Part shown: positions 24,912 through 33,147 of the stretch, one piece after another
Position numbering within the stretch: position 1 is the stretch's first letter
Layout of the letters: each line of letters opens with the position of its first letter
DNA from: Pseudonocardia sp.
Lineage (GTDB): Bacteria; Actinomycetota; Actinomycetes; Mycobacteriales; Pseudonocardiaceae
Direction: 5' to 3'
Assembly (NCBI RefSeq): GCF_029263155.1
Contig: NZ_JAJCYB010000008.1
Span: forward strand, 38,745 to 102,744
Length of the DNA stretch: 64,000 nucleotides
Made by a program: the position numbers and the translations under genes
The notes under the pieces: model-generated
The model's database searches: none
What the model was told of the DNA's origin: nothing
The model's input: only the letters and a program-made list of their open reading frames with translations

Positions 24912-26708
24912 ATGGCCATGAGCGATGAGCGCAGCGCCTCTGTCCGGCAGGCCTGGGAGGGCTTCCTGGAGTCGGGCCGGGAGCCGAGCGACGTCCGTCC
25001 GAACATCGCCGCGTCCTGGCGGCGCAGCCAGCTCTCGCGGGTGGCCCCCGACGACGCCGACTTCCCCTGGCTGCCGACCGACGCCAAGTCCCGGCTGGTG
25101 TCGGCCGCCGAGCCTGTGCTCAACCGGTTCGCGATGAGCCTGCCGGGAACGAACGTCTGCATCGTCCTCGCGGACCGGCGGGCGCGGATCGTCGGCCGGT
25201 GGGTCGGCGATCCCAGCCTCGAGCGCCACCTCACCGCCTCGTCGATCGATCGGGGTTTCGTGCTGGACGAGGAGGTGGCCGGCACCAACGGGATCGGTAC
25301 CGTGCTGGAGGAGATGCAACCCGTCGAGGTCGCCGGGTCCGAGCACTACGTCGCCGCGCTGCACCAGCTCACCTGCGTCGGCGTGCCGATCCGGCACCCG
25401 CTCAGCGGACGGCTGGAGGGCGTGCTGGACCTGGCCTGCCCGACCACCGACGCGAACTCGCTGCTGCTGCCCACGGTGATCGACCTCGGCGCGCAGATCG
25501 AGCGCGAGCTCTTCGAGCGGGTCTCGGACTCCGAACGGTCGGTCCTTCGGGCCTTCCTCGCCCGCAACCGCGAGACCACCCGCCCCCTGATCGCGCTGAC
25601 CGACCAGTTCATGATGGCCAACGCGTCCGCGGCGCCCTGGCTGGACGGCGTCGACCAGGCCGTCCTGCTGGAACAGGGCGACATGACCTCGCTGTCCTCC
25701 GGTGAGGTCGTGCGGGAGATGTCGTTCTCGAAGGGGCGGACCGCGGTGGCCCGCTGCCGCCCTGTCCTGGCCGGGCTCAAGGTCGCCGGGCTGCTCATCG
25801 AGATCGACGCGGGCGCGACCACCCGGCGGCGGTCGGGCCAGCCGGGCCGGAACACGACAGCGAGCTGCGCCGGGCTGGCCGCGGCCGGACTGGCCGGTAC
25901 CAGCGACGCCTGGCGCCGGGTGGCGCAGCGCTGTGCCCGGCTCGACCCGCGGACCCCCATTCGGATCGAGGGCGAACCGGGTACCGGCAAGATGGCGCTG
26001 GCCCGCCATCTCCACCACAGCATGCGACCCGAGTCCACGTGCACCGTGCTGCCGGGCACCATGGAAGGCGTCCTCGGCACCGGAGACTGGTTGCGCCGCG
26101 CCCTCGCGGCCGTCGGCCCGGGACCGAGCACGATCGTGCTCGCCCACATCGACCGGCTCGGTGAACCCGCCTCGGCGGCCCTGTGCGACCTGCTCGACCT
26201 CGCCGAGGACCCCCCGCTGGTCATCTCCACGGCGATCCCGGGCGACCGGCCCGTGCACCGGGCGCTGGAGGACCGGCTGCGCACCCAGGTGGTCACGCTG
26301 CCTCCGCTGCGCGGGCGACCCGAGGACATCGCCGGGATCGCGGATGCCCTGATCCGGCGACACGCGCCCGGCCCGCTCCGTCCCCGGCTGACCCCGAACG
26401 CGTTGCGGCTGCTCATGCGGCATCCGTGGCCGGGCAACGTCCGCGAGCTGGACGCCCTGCTGATCCGCCTGCTCGGCGAGGGCCGGACCCATGACATCAC
26501 GCCGATGGACCTGGCCGACCTGGGCTCCGCGATGCCGCGCCGCAACCTCGGCAGTCTCGAGCTCCTCGAACGGGACGCGATCATCCATGCCCTGCGAGAC
26601 GCGGACGCGAACAAGACCCGGGCCGCGCTCGTCCTCGGGATGTCCCGGTCCAGCCTGTATCGCAAGATCCGCCACTACGGCATCGACCCGGAGCGGGTGG
26701 TGCTCTGA
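24912..26708 (+). CDS. Fis-type activator (MimR/AcoR-like) lacking the sigma54 contact motif
   Basis: 598 residues. N-terminal GAF region (RRARIVGRWVGDPSLERHL, EEVAGTNGIGT), a central AAA-like domain with GEPGTGKMALARHLH and HPWPGNVRELDALL, and a C-terminal Fis helix-turn-helix NKTRAALVLGMSRSSLYRKI. The GAFTGA loop used to contact sigma54 is absent, as expected in actinobacteria, where such proteins (for example MimR of mycobacterial propane/acetone monooxygenase) work differently. The ATG at 24912 follows GAGGTG by five bases; a second ATG is two codons later. Probably an activator of one of the catabolic operons. Confidence 0.87.
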   Translation: MAMSDERSASVRQAWEGFLESGREPSDVRPNIAASWRRSQLSRVAPDDADFPWLPTDAKSRLVSAAEPVLNRFAMSLPGTNVCIVLADRRARIVGRWVGDPSLERHLTASSIDRGFVLDEEVAGTNGIGTVLEEMQPVEVAGSEHYVAALHQLTCVGVPIRHPLSGRLEGVLDLACPTTDANSLLLPTVIDLGAQIERELFERVSDSERSVLRAFLARNRETTRPLIALTDQFMMANASAAPWLDGVDQAVLLEQGDMTSLSSGEVVREMSFSKGRTAVARCRPVLAGLKVAGLLIEIDAGATTRRRSGQPGRNTTASCAGLAAAGLAGTSDAWRRVAQRCARLDPRTPIRIEGEPGTGKMALARHLHHSMRPESTCTVLPGTMEGVLGTGDWLRRALAAVGPGPSTIVLAHIDRLGEPASAALCDLLDLAEDPPLVISTAIPGDRPVHRALEDRLRTQVVTLPPLRGRPEDIAGIADALIRRHAPGPLRPRLTPNALRLLMRHPWPGNVRELDALLIRLLGEGRTHDITPMDLADLGSAMPRRNLGSLELLERDAIIHALRDADANKTRAALVLGMSRSSLYRKIRHYGIDPERVVL

Positions 26709-26768
26709 GGCCGTCGCCGGCCCGATGCCGTACCAAAATCGGACGGTCCCCGCCCGCTCCTGCGGACC

Positions 26769-26774
26769 TACCGT
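26769..26774 (+). promoter_or_regulatory. -10-like TACCGT, leaderless start for PucR gene
   Basis: TACCGT lies 6 bp before the ATG at 26781, so transcription would start at about the ATG itself (leaderless mRNA). The context CCTACCGTCTGCC is identical to a 13-mer upstream of EaCoMT copy 4 (18867-18879). Confidence 0.4.
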
Positions 26775-26780
26775 CTGCCC

Positions 26781-28172
26781 ATGAGCCTTCCCACGCTGCC
26801 CGTCAGCAGGTTCGAGATCCGCGAGCCGCTGGTACCTGCGATGCACCCGGCCGAAGAGGTGCAGCTCGTCGTCAGGGTCGTGCTGGGCGCGGGGGCCGAC
26901 AGCGAGACGACCACCCGACCCCGCCCGGTGCTCCACGCGTCGGCCGGCGCCCCCGAGACCGGGGCCGTCGACCTGGCCTCGGTGTGCAGCGAGCTGGCCC
27001 GCTCGGTCGGCAGCGACGACCTCGCCGGGGCCGTCGCGGTGGTGGCCACCGTCGCCGGCTGCCCGACCGTGCTGCTCGGACCCGACCGCGGCGTGCTCGC
27101 GGCCGGGGAGCCGAGGGTCCCGGGCCCGGCAGGTGGGGTCACCGACGTGGCGTCCCGGAACTGGCGCTGGACGGCCAACGGCCCGCACGCCGATCGCGAG
27201 CTCGTGATCTCCGCGGGGACCCACCGGCTCGGCGTGCTCGTCTTCCACCGGCCCGTTCCCGGCGACGGGCTCGACGCGCCGGTGTGGCGGATCGTCCACG
27301 ACCTGCTCGCGCTGGCGCTGCTGGGTCGCGACGCGATCCGGCGGGCGGCGGCGGCGGAGCTGCAGGCCGCGCTGTTCGCCTGCCTGTCCGACGAGGATCC
27401 TCCACTGCGGCCCGACGCGGTCCGCGATCAGGTGCGGTACCGGACGGCGATCGTCACCCCGGTGAGCGGGGACGCCGGAGGCGAGCTCGTCACCTGCCTG
27501 GAGCACCGGATCAGCGGGGAACCGCTGCTCGCCGCCGGCCGCTCGGCCCACGTCGGGGACCGCGCCGTGTGCCTGTATCCCGAGTCGCCGGAGGCCGGCC
27601 CGCGGGTGCACGCGATGGCCTGGCGGCGGGTGCTCGACGGACTGGCCCCGCTGCGCTGCCGGGTGGTGGTCGGGATGCCGGAAGTCCGCGGTGCCGGCCT
27701 GCGCGACTCCTACCGGACGACCCGGTGGCTCGCCGACCTGCAGGCGGCGCCGGCTCCCGGGCTGTGCCTCGACGACGTCGCACTCGTCGACGAGCTGGGC
27801 GTCGTGGCCGGCGCGCTCGGATCCGGATGGGGGCCCCGGCTGGGCCACTTCATCCGCCGGGTGCTCGGGAACCTGATGGACAATCCCCGGTTCGGCGGCG
27901 AGATGGTCGACACCCTGCACGCCTACCTCGTCTGCGGCGGTAGCCCGACCGAGGCCGCCCAGCTGCTGCACCTGAGCCCGTCGTCGATGAAGTACCGGAT
28001 GCGCGTCATCCGGGAGACCCTCGGCGACCGGCTCGACGACCACGACTCGGCCTTCGAGATCGAGCTCGCGTTGCGCCTGCACAAAGCCTTCGCCGCGGGG
28101 GGCGCGGTGCCGACGGAATCGGCCGGAGTCCGCTCCGGTCTCGTCACGTGCCGGGGCGATGCGCCACGATGA
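26781..28172 (+). CDS. PucR-family transcriptional regulator
   Basis: 463 residues. The first ~60 residues have no clear domain; the middle resembles a GAF/CdaR-like sensor (LAGAVAVVATVAGCPTVLLG, then VLVFHRPVPGDG), and the C-terminus has the PucR helix-turn-helix (VDTLHAYLVCGGSPTEAAQL then HLSPSSMKYRMRVIRETLG). It starts 72 bp after the Fis-type activator gene, with a leaderless-type promoter of its own. Targets are unknown; it sits between the MoxR region and the CoM biosynthesis genes. Confidence 0.85.
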   Translation: MSLPTLPVSRFEIREPLVPAMHPAEEVQLVVRVVLGAGADSETTTRPRPVLHASAGAPETGAVDLASVCSELARSVGSDDLAGAVAVVATVAGCPTVLLGPDRGVLAAGEPRVPGPAGGVTDVASRNWRWTANGPHADRELVISAGTHRLGVLVFHRPVPGDGLDAPVWRIVHDLLALALLGRDAIRRAAAAELQAALFACLSDEDPPLRPDAVRDQVRYRTAIVTPVSGDAGGELVTCLEHRISGEPLLAAGRSAHVGDRAVCLYPESPEAGPRVHAMAWRRVLDGLAPLRCRVVVGMPEVRGAGLRDSYRTTRWLADLQAAPAPGLCLDDVALVDELGVVAGALGSGWGPRLGHFIRRVLGNLMDNPRFGGEMVDTLHAYLVCGGSPTEAAQLLHLSPSSMKYRMRVIRETLGDRLDDHDSAFEIELALRLHKAFAAGGAVPTESAGVRSGLVTCRGDAPR

Positions 28173-28176
28173 CGCC

Positions 28177-28635
28177 ATGGCTGTCCAGTTCCGTCCCGGC
28201 CGGTCCGACGAGTCGCCCGGCCGCGAGCTGATGTCCGAGCTCAACGACCTGCTCGACACGCAGTACCCGGGCCGGGTCGTGCGCCCCGGCTCGGTGACGA
28301 GCCCCGACGAGATGGTGCCCCCCGACGGCGCGTTCCTCTTCGGGTACGACGGAGAGCGCGCCATCGCGATCGGCGGCCTGCGCCGCCTGGACGGGGGGCT
28401 CTGCGAGATCAAGCGGATGTACGTGGTGCCCGACGCGCGCTCGCGCGGGGTCGGTCGCGCGTTGCTGGCGTCGCTGGAGGACGCGGGCCGGGCGCTGGGC
28501 TACGAGCGGGTGCGGCTGGATGCGGGCCCGGAGCAGAAGCACAGCCGCTTGTTGTTCGAGGCGACCGGCTACATGGAGATCCCGAGGTACAACACCAACC
28601 ACATCGCGGTCTACTGGGCGGAGAAGCGCCTCTGA
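28177..28635 (+). CDS. GNAT-family N-acetyltransferase
   Basis: 152 residues with the GNAT fold: CEIKRMYVVPDARSRGVGRAL gives the motif A beta-strand and the acetyl-CoA pyrophosphate loop (RSRGVGRA), followed by EATGYMEIPRYN. It would transfer an acetyl group from acetyl-CoA to a small amine or protein; substrate unknown. ATG 28177 was chosen for position of the fold; an in-frame ATG at 28159 overlaps the PucR stop. Last gene before a repetitive intergenic region, convergent with the CoM operon. Confidence 0.85.
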   Translation: MAVQFRPGRSDESPGRELMSELNDLLDTQYPGRVVRPGSVTSPDEMVPPDGAFLFGYDGERAIAIGGLRRLDGGLCEIKRMYVVPDARSRGVGRALLASLEDAGRALGYERVRLDAGPEQKHSRLLFEATGYMEIPRYNTNHIAVYWAEKRL

Positions 28636-28970
28636 CGGCGGCCACGCGCCGGATGCGACTTCGCGCGCCGGGTAGGGCCTCGCGCGCCGGATGGGCCCTC
28701 GCGCGCCCCGGGAGCGCGCGAGGGCACAGCGAGCGCGCAAACCACGGCGGCCACCGGCATCCGCGCGCCCCCGGCACCCTCGCTCGCCACGCCGGGTCTC
28801 GCACGCGGGATGGTGACTCGCGCGCTGTCTGGCGCCTCGCGCGCTCCCGGGGGCGCGCGGGAAGTCACTCAGCGCGCAAGGGCACAGTCGGCGCGCGGGA
28901 AGTCACTCAGCGCGCGAGGGCACAGTCGGCGCGCGAGGGCGCGACGGGGCCGGCCGCCTCCGCGTTCAAG
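28636..28970. repeat. GC-palindromic intergenic repeat cluster with 38-bp tandem repeat
   Basis: About 335 bp between convergent genes is packed with short GCGCGC-centred elements such as CTCGCGCGC and GCGCGCGAGGG. A 38-bp unit occurs twice in tandem at 28853-28890 and 28891-28928, differing at one position (GCGCAAGGG against GCGCGAGGG), with a third partial copy from 28929. No coding signal was seen. A similar but shorter block lies at 43445-43557. Likely a dispersed actinobacterial intergenic repeat that could form stems at transcript ends. Confidence 0.65.
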
Positions 28971-29975
28971 CTAGACCGCGGTGAACAGGGTGGGGGCGCC
29001 ACCGGTCACCAGGAACACCACCGGGCCCGCCACCTCCCCGCGGCCGGCGGCGGACAGCAGCCCGGCCATCGCCTTGGCCGCGAACACCGGATCCAGGAAC
29101 ACGCCCTCGGTGCGGGCCACCAGCTGCGCCGCGGCGTCGCCCTCGCGGGAGCGGTAGCCGTAGCCCGGTCCGATGTGGCCCCCGAGCACGGACGGAGTAC
29201 CGGCCGGCGGCGGGACGCCGATCCGCTCCGCCGTCTCGCGGGCGAGCGCGGCGATGCGGGGCACGCACTCGTCCACCGACCTGCTGACGGTGACGCCGAC
29301 CACCTCGGCGTCCAGCGCCTGCCATTCTGCGCCCGCCCACAGCCCGGCCTGGGTGCCGCAGGATCCGGTGGCCAGCCACAGCTGGGCGGGCGCCAGCCCG
29401 AAGCCGGCGAGCTGAACGGCGAGCTCCTGCGCGGCCGCGACGTAGCCCAGCGCCCCGACGGCCGTCGCGCCGCCCCGCCCGAGCGGGTACGGCGTGGCCC
29501 CCTGCGCGCGGAGCTCGGCGGCGACCTCGTCGACGCCCCGGTCGACCGACGCGCGGTCATGGTCGCCGGTGAACCGGATCTGCGCGCCCGCCATCTCGGC
29601 CAGCACCATGTTCCCCACGGGCGGCACCGGGTCGCCGTAGCAGACCAGCACGGTGTCCAGGCCGCGGGTGCGGGCGGCCAGCGCGGCGAGCATCGCCCAG
29701 TTCGAGCCCGGCCCGCCGCCGGTCACGAGGTGGTCGCAACCCGTCAGCTCCGCGTCGGCGAGCAGGAACTCCAGCCCGCGGACCTTGTTGCCACCCAGCC
29801 CGAGGCCGGTGAGGTCGTCGCGCTTGAGCCAGACCTCCACTCCGATCTCGGCCGACAGCCGGGGAGCGGGCTGCAGCGGCGTGGGGAAGGTGCCCAGCCG
29901 GATCCGGGGCTGGGCGAGCAGTCCGGTCGCCGCGGGCCCGGTCCCTGCCGGCCCTGTCACTGCCGGCCCTGTCAC
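28971..29975 (-). CDS. xcbD1: PLP-dependent D-cysteine desulfhydrase-like enzyme of CoM biosynthesis
   Basis: 334 residues of the D-cysteine desulfhydrase/ACC deaminase type: KRDDLTGLGLGGNKVRGLEF carries the PLP-binding Lys (GGNK), with GGGPGSNWAM and a glycine-rich phosphate-binding ATGSCGTQAG. In Xanthobacter autotrophicus Py2 a PLP enzyme of this family, XcbD1, takes part in the later, sulfur-handling steps of bacterial CoM biosynthesis. The ATG overlaps the stop of the lyase gene by 4 bp, so it is the last gene of the four-gene operon. Alone it could be any D-amino-acid lyase; the operon makes CoM synthesis likely. Confidence 0.75.
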   Translation of the reverse strand: MTGPAVTGPAGTGPAATGLLAQPRIRLGTFPTPLQPAPRLSAEIGVEVWLKRDDLTGLGLGGNKVRGLEFLLADAELTGCDHLVTGGGPGSNWAMLAALAARTRGLDTVLVCYGDPVPPVGNMVLAEMAGAQIRFTGDHDRASVDRGVDEVAAELRAQGATPYPLGRGGATAVGALGYVAAAQELAVQLAGFGLAPAQLWLATGSCGTQAGLWAGAEWQALDAEVVGVTVSRSVDECVPRIAALARETAERIGVPPPAGTPSVLGGHIGPGYGYRSREGDAAAQLVARTEGVFLDPVFAAKAMAGLLSAAGRGEVAGPVVFLVTGGAPTLFTAV

Positions 29976-31303
29976 TGCTTGCCGACCACGCGGTCGACGA
30001 ACGCGGTGGCGGCGCCGAGGGCGCGCGCCGGGTCGGACGCCGCGGCGACCTCCGTCTCGTCCAGCAGCCCTTCGGCGAGCAGCCGCTCACCGAGGTCGCC
30101 GCCGCCGGTGCGGACGGCCATCGCCGCGGCGTAGACCACCTCGTGCGCCGTGTGCTTGCCGACGCGCTGCGCGAGCGCGACCATCAGCGGCTCCGAGAGC
30201 AGGTAGCCGCGGTGGGTGTCGAGGTTGGCGCGCATCCGCTCGGCGTCGACCTGCAACCCCTCCAGCAGCCGGGCGGTGAACGCGAGCGCCGCCCCGGTGA
30301 GCTGGCACGCCTCGGGCAGCACCAGCCACTCCGCCTTCCAGCCGCGCCCGTCGCGCTCGTGCAGGGCGACCATGCCCTCGACGGCGACGCCGGCGTCGGC
30401 CCGGACGATCCGGGCCAGCGTGTCGAGGTGCTCGGAGATCTCCGGGTTGCGCTTGTGCGGCATCGTGATCGAGCCGACGGTGCCCTCGGTGAACGGCTCG
30501 GCCACCTCGCCGATCTCCGGGCGTTGCAGCTCGAAGATCTCGTTGCCGATCTTGGCCAGCGTGCCGGTGACCATGGCGAGCAGGCCAAGGAACTCCGCCA
30601 CGCGGTCGCGGGCGGTGAGCCACGGCACGTCTGGCGCGGCGAGCCCCAGCCGGGCTGCGAACCCGTCGAGCAGCGCCAGCGCCGGATCGCCCCAGAAGTC
30701 CATCGTGCCCAGCGCCCCGCCGAGCTGCGCCACCTCGCACCGGGGCCGCGCCTGGGCCAGGCGCTCCCGGTGCCGGGCCAGCTCGGAGGCCCAGACGGCG
30801 GCCTTGAACCCGAACGTGATGGGCAGCCCGGGCTGGCCGTGGGTGCGCCCGCACATCACGGTGTCGCGGTGCCGCCGGGCCAGGTCCACCGCGGCCGCCT
30901 CGCACCTGGCCAGGTCCCGCCCGACGACGTCGGCGACCGCGCGCATGGTCAGCCCGAACCAGGTGTCGCTCACGTCCTGGACGGTGGCCCCGAAGTACAC
31001 CCACTCGCGGGCGGACTCCGGGAGGATCTCGCGCAGGCAGCGGATCAGGCCGAGCGTGGAGTGCCCGGTGGCCCTGGTCTGCGCGCCCACCTCGTCGAGG
31101 TCGAGCTGCTCCACCAGCGCGTGCGCCTCGATCTCGCGCGCGGCGTCGGCCGGCACGAGCCCGAGGTCGGCCTGCGCGTGGGCCAGCGCCACCAGGATCG
31201 CGAGCCACGAGCGGGTGCGGCCGGTGTCGTCGAACAGTGCGTGCAGCTCGGGGGTGGTCCACAGGTGGCCGTACACGGTCGAGTCGGCCAGGTGTGAACT
31301 CAC
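29972..31303 (-). CDS. xcbC1: Aspartase/fumarase-superfamily lyase, phosphosulfolactate phosphate-lyase type
   Basis: 443 residues. The superfamily signature GSITMPHKRNPE lies near residue 280, with TGHSTLGLIRCL, FGATVQDVSDTW and GRTHGQPGLPITFGFK as the other conserved blocks. In bacterial CoM biosynthesis, XcbC1, a member of this superfamily, removes phosphate from phosphosulfolactate to give sulfoacrylate. The GTG at 31303 is set by a GAGGAGG site four bases upstream. A purine or arginine lyase is the alternative, but the adjacent phosphosulfolactate synthase gene favours XcbC1. Confidence 0.8.
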   Translation of the reverse strand: MSSHLADSTVYGHLWTTPELHALFDDTGRTRSWLAILVALAHAQADLGLVPADAAREIEAHALVEQLDLDEVGAQTRATGHSTLGLIRCLREILPESAREWVYFGATVQDVSDTWFGLTMRAVADVVGRDLARCEAAAVDLARRHRDTVMCGRTHGQPGLPITFGFKAAVWASELARHRERLAQARPRCEVAQLGGALGTMDFWGDPALALLDGFAARLGLAAPDVPWLTARDRVAEFLGLLAMVTGTLAKIGNEIFELQRPEIGEVAEPFTEGTVGSITMPHKRNPEISEHLDTLARIVRADAGVAVEGMVALHERDGRGWKAEWLVLPEACQLTGAALAFTARLLEGLQVDAERMRANLDTHRGYLLSEPLMVALAQRVGKHTAHEVVYAAAMAVRTGGGDLGERLLAEGLLDETEVAAASDPARALGAATAFVDRVVGKQ

Positions 31304-31376
31304 GAGTCCTCCTCGCTGGCGCTCGTCGGCCACGTTCGTGGGACCACTGTGTTGAATGGTGAGCTCGCCAGCTCGC

Positions 31377-32258
31377 TCACAGGAGCAACTTTCGCAGGCC
31401 CTCGCGCACCTCGTCGAGGTTGGCACCCCACGGCACCACCGCGGTGCGGTCGTCGACCTCCAGGCCCCGTTCGATCAGGCAGCACTTCGTGAGCGTGAGC
31501 CCGTCGTCGGGTGCGGAACGCTTGCGCGGGCACAGGTCGACGCGCGGTGGCTCGTCGCCGTAGAAGTGGCGGTGGAACTGCAGCGAGCGCTCGCAGCCGA
31601 TCAGCAGCCAGTCGGCGCGCTCGGCGGGGCGAGTGTCCAGGTAGGCCACCGACGAGCCGCCGCCGAGGTCGGCGCCCGACCCCCGGCAGGGCAGCAGGTA
31701 GTCCGCGGACGGGTTGGCCGCGGCAACCTCCTCGACACGGACGGCGTCGAGCACCAGTTCGATCGGCGGCAGGTCCTCGTCGAACTCGACGGCCTGGCGG
31801 GCCTGCGCGAGCAGCTTCGCGGGCTCGGGCGGGACGACCTCGGTGACCCGGACCCGGATCGGCTGCGGGCGGTGGATGAAGTTGACGTGCTCGAAGCGGC
31901 CGAGCACCACCGTGGTGGGCATGCCCGGCACCGCGGCCCCGGCGAGCGCGGTGGCGTTGCCGACGTCGACGCCGGGGTCCTCGACCCACGCCGTCGCGTC
32001 CGGGCCGGAGATCAGCCGGGCGGCCACCACCGGGGAGAACAGCGGCTCCAGGCTCGCCTTGCGCACCTCGACGAGCGCCGTGGCTCCGCCGCTGCGCAGG
32101 GCGAGGTAGTCGGTGCGGCGGTAGACCTCCCGGCCGTCGAGGTGAGCCAGGATCGCCCGCTCGGTCAGCGGGACGTCGACCTCCTGCACCGACAGCCCGC
32201 GGTAGGGGTGCGCGCGGGTGTTGGGGCCTGCTTCGGGGATCGGGTCCACGGACGTCAT
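31377..32258 (-). CDS. XcbE1-like protein of the CoM biosynthesis operon (candidate)
   Basis: 293 residues, no common domain recognised by eye. Features: a His/Arg-rich region (YRGLSVQEVDVPL, YRRTDYLALRSGG), an N-terminal half with SLEPLFSPVVAARLI, and a C-terminus with Cys-containing motifs (LLPCRGSG, DLCPRKRSAP, LTKCCLIERG). Its ATG overlaps the stop of the phosphosulfolactate synthase gene by 4 bp. In Xanthobacter the cluster includes an unusual protein, XcbE1, tied to the decarboxylation part of the pathway. Position and lack of other homologies support the same role here, but this is inference. Confidence 0.6.
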   Translation of the reverse strand: MTSVDPIPEAGPNTRAHPYRGLSVQEVDVPLTERAILAHLDGREVYRRTDYLALRSGGATALVEVRKASLEPLFSPVVAARLISGPDATAWVEDPGVDVGNATALAGAAVPGMPTTVVLGRFEHVNFIHRPQPIRVRVTEVVPPEPAKLLAQARQAVEFDEDLPPIELVLDAVRVEEVAAANPSADYLLPCRGSGADLGGGSSVAYLDTRPAERADWLLIGCERSLQFHRHFYGDEPPRVDLCPRKRSAPDDGLTLTKCCLIERGLEVDDRTAVVPWGANLDEVREGLRKLLL

Positions 32259-33028
32259 GGTCGCACCGCTGATGGTCGAATTGCCGTGTCGGCGCGGAGC
32301 CCGAGGCGCAGCGTCTCCAGGGGCAGCACGTCGTCCACGGCGATGTTGCCCAGGTTGACGTCCGGCCCGAAGCGGCGGATGAACCAGGACTGCTGCGTCT
32401 TCGACGGGGTCTCGAAGATCACCCGGGCGAGGTCGACCGACCCGACGAGGTCCTCGACGAACGCGGAGCGGACCGAGCCGTCGGGTTCGTAGATGCCGAC
32501 GGTGCCGGACTCCCGCCCCTCGGCGACGACCCACCTGGCGCCCGCGGCGAGGTCGGCGTTCATCTCCTCCGCCCACTCGGCGGCGGCCACCGGGACTGCG
32601 GCGTCCTTGACGCCCGCCTCGGCCAGCACGGTGAAGTCCGCGGCCAGCTCGGCCACCAGCGCCCGCTGCACGCCCGGCGCCATCCAGCCCAGCCCGTTGG
32701 AGACCTCCAGCGCGTCGATGCCGTGGGCGGCCGCCCACCGGACGAGCGCCGGGAGCTCACCCTGGGCCACCGCGATCTCGAGCATGGTGCCGCCGAGGCA
32801 GACCTGGATGTCCGCGCTCTGGTAGGCGGCCAACCGCAGCTTGAAGGCCCGGTCGACGTAGCCGATCCCCCACCCGATCTTCACCACGTCGATGTGGTCT
32901 GCGGCCGAGGCCAGCAGGCCCTCGATCACGACCGGCGGCGCACCCTTGTCCAGGACGTGCGTGACGCCGGTCGAGCGTGGCTTCGCGGCCCGGACCGGCA
33001 ACCGCAGGAAATCGGGAGAGTCCCACAT
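32255..33028 (-). CDS. xcbB1: Phosphosulfolactate synthase (ComA family)
   Basis: 257 residues. ComA-family blocks are clear: KPRSTGVTHVLDKG near the N-terminus, HIDVVKIGWGIGYVD, VCLGGTMLEIAV, and DALEVSNGLGWMAPG, a TIM-barrel fold. The enzyme adds sulfite to phosphoenolpyruvate to make phosphosulfolactate, the first step of CoM synthesis. Start: a TAGATT -10-like box lies 7 bp before the ATG at 33028, so the mRNA is probably leaderless; longer in-frame versions would cross this box. First gene of the operon and divergent from the flavoprotein gene. Confidence 0.88.
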   Translation of the reverse strand: MWDSPDFLRLPVRAAKPRSTGVTHVLDKGAPPVVIEGLLASAADHIDVVKIGWGIGYVDRAFKLRLAAYQSADIQVCLGGTMLEIAVAQGELPALVRWAAAHGIDALEVSNGLGWMAPGVQRALVAELAADFTVLAEAGVKDAAVPVAAAEWAEEMNADLAAGARWVVAEGRESGTVGIYEPDGSVRSAFVEDLVGSVDLARVIFETPSKTQQSWFIRRFGPDVNLGNIAVDDVLPLETLRLGLRADTAIRPSAVRP

Positions 33029-33147
33029 CGTCGAAAATCTACGGTGCGTGGCGGTTGACGGCCTCGTCCTCCGAGGACCAACGCCGACCCCGACTTTGTC
33101 AGCAACGGACGTGTCCCCGCACACCCTCGAACCGTAGCTTTCCGCTC
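33029..33147. promoter_or_regulatory. Divergent, probably leaderless promoters of the two CoM operons
   Basis: In 119 bp there are two -10-like boxes facing outward: TAGATT on the minus strand (33041-33036) and TAGCTT on the plus strand (33135-33140). Each ends 7 bp before its start codon, implying leaderless transcripts on both sides. Between them, GTCCTCCGAGGAC (33066-33078) is a perfect 13-bp palindrome that could be an operator shared by both operons. Confidence 0.5.

Noticed and set aside
24912..26708. A sigma54-dependent enhancer-binding protein
   Set aside because: The GAFTGA motif is missing, and actinobacteria lack sigma54.
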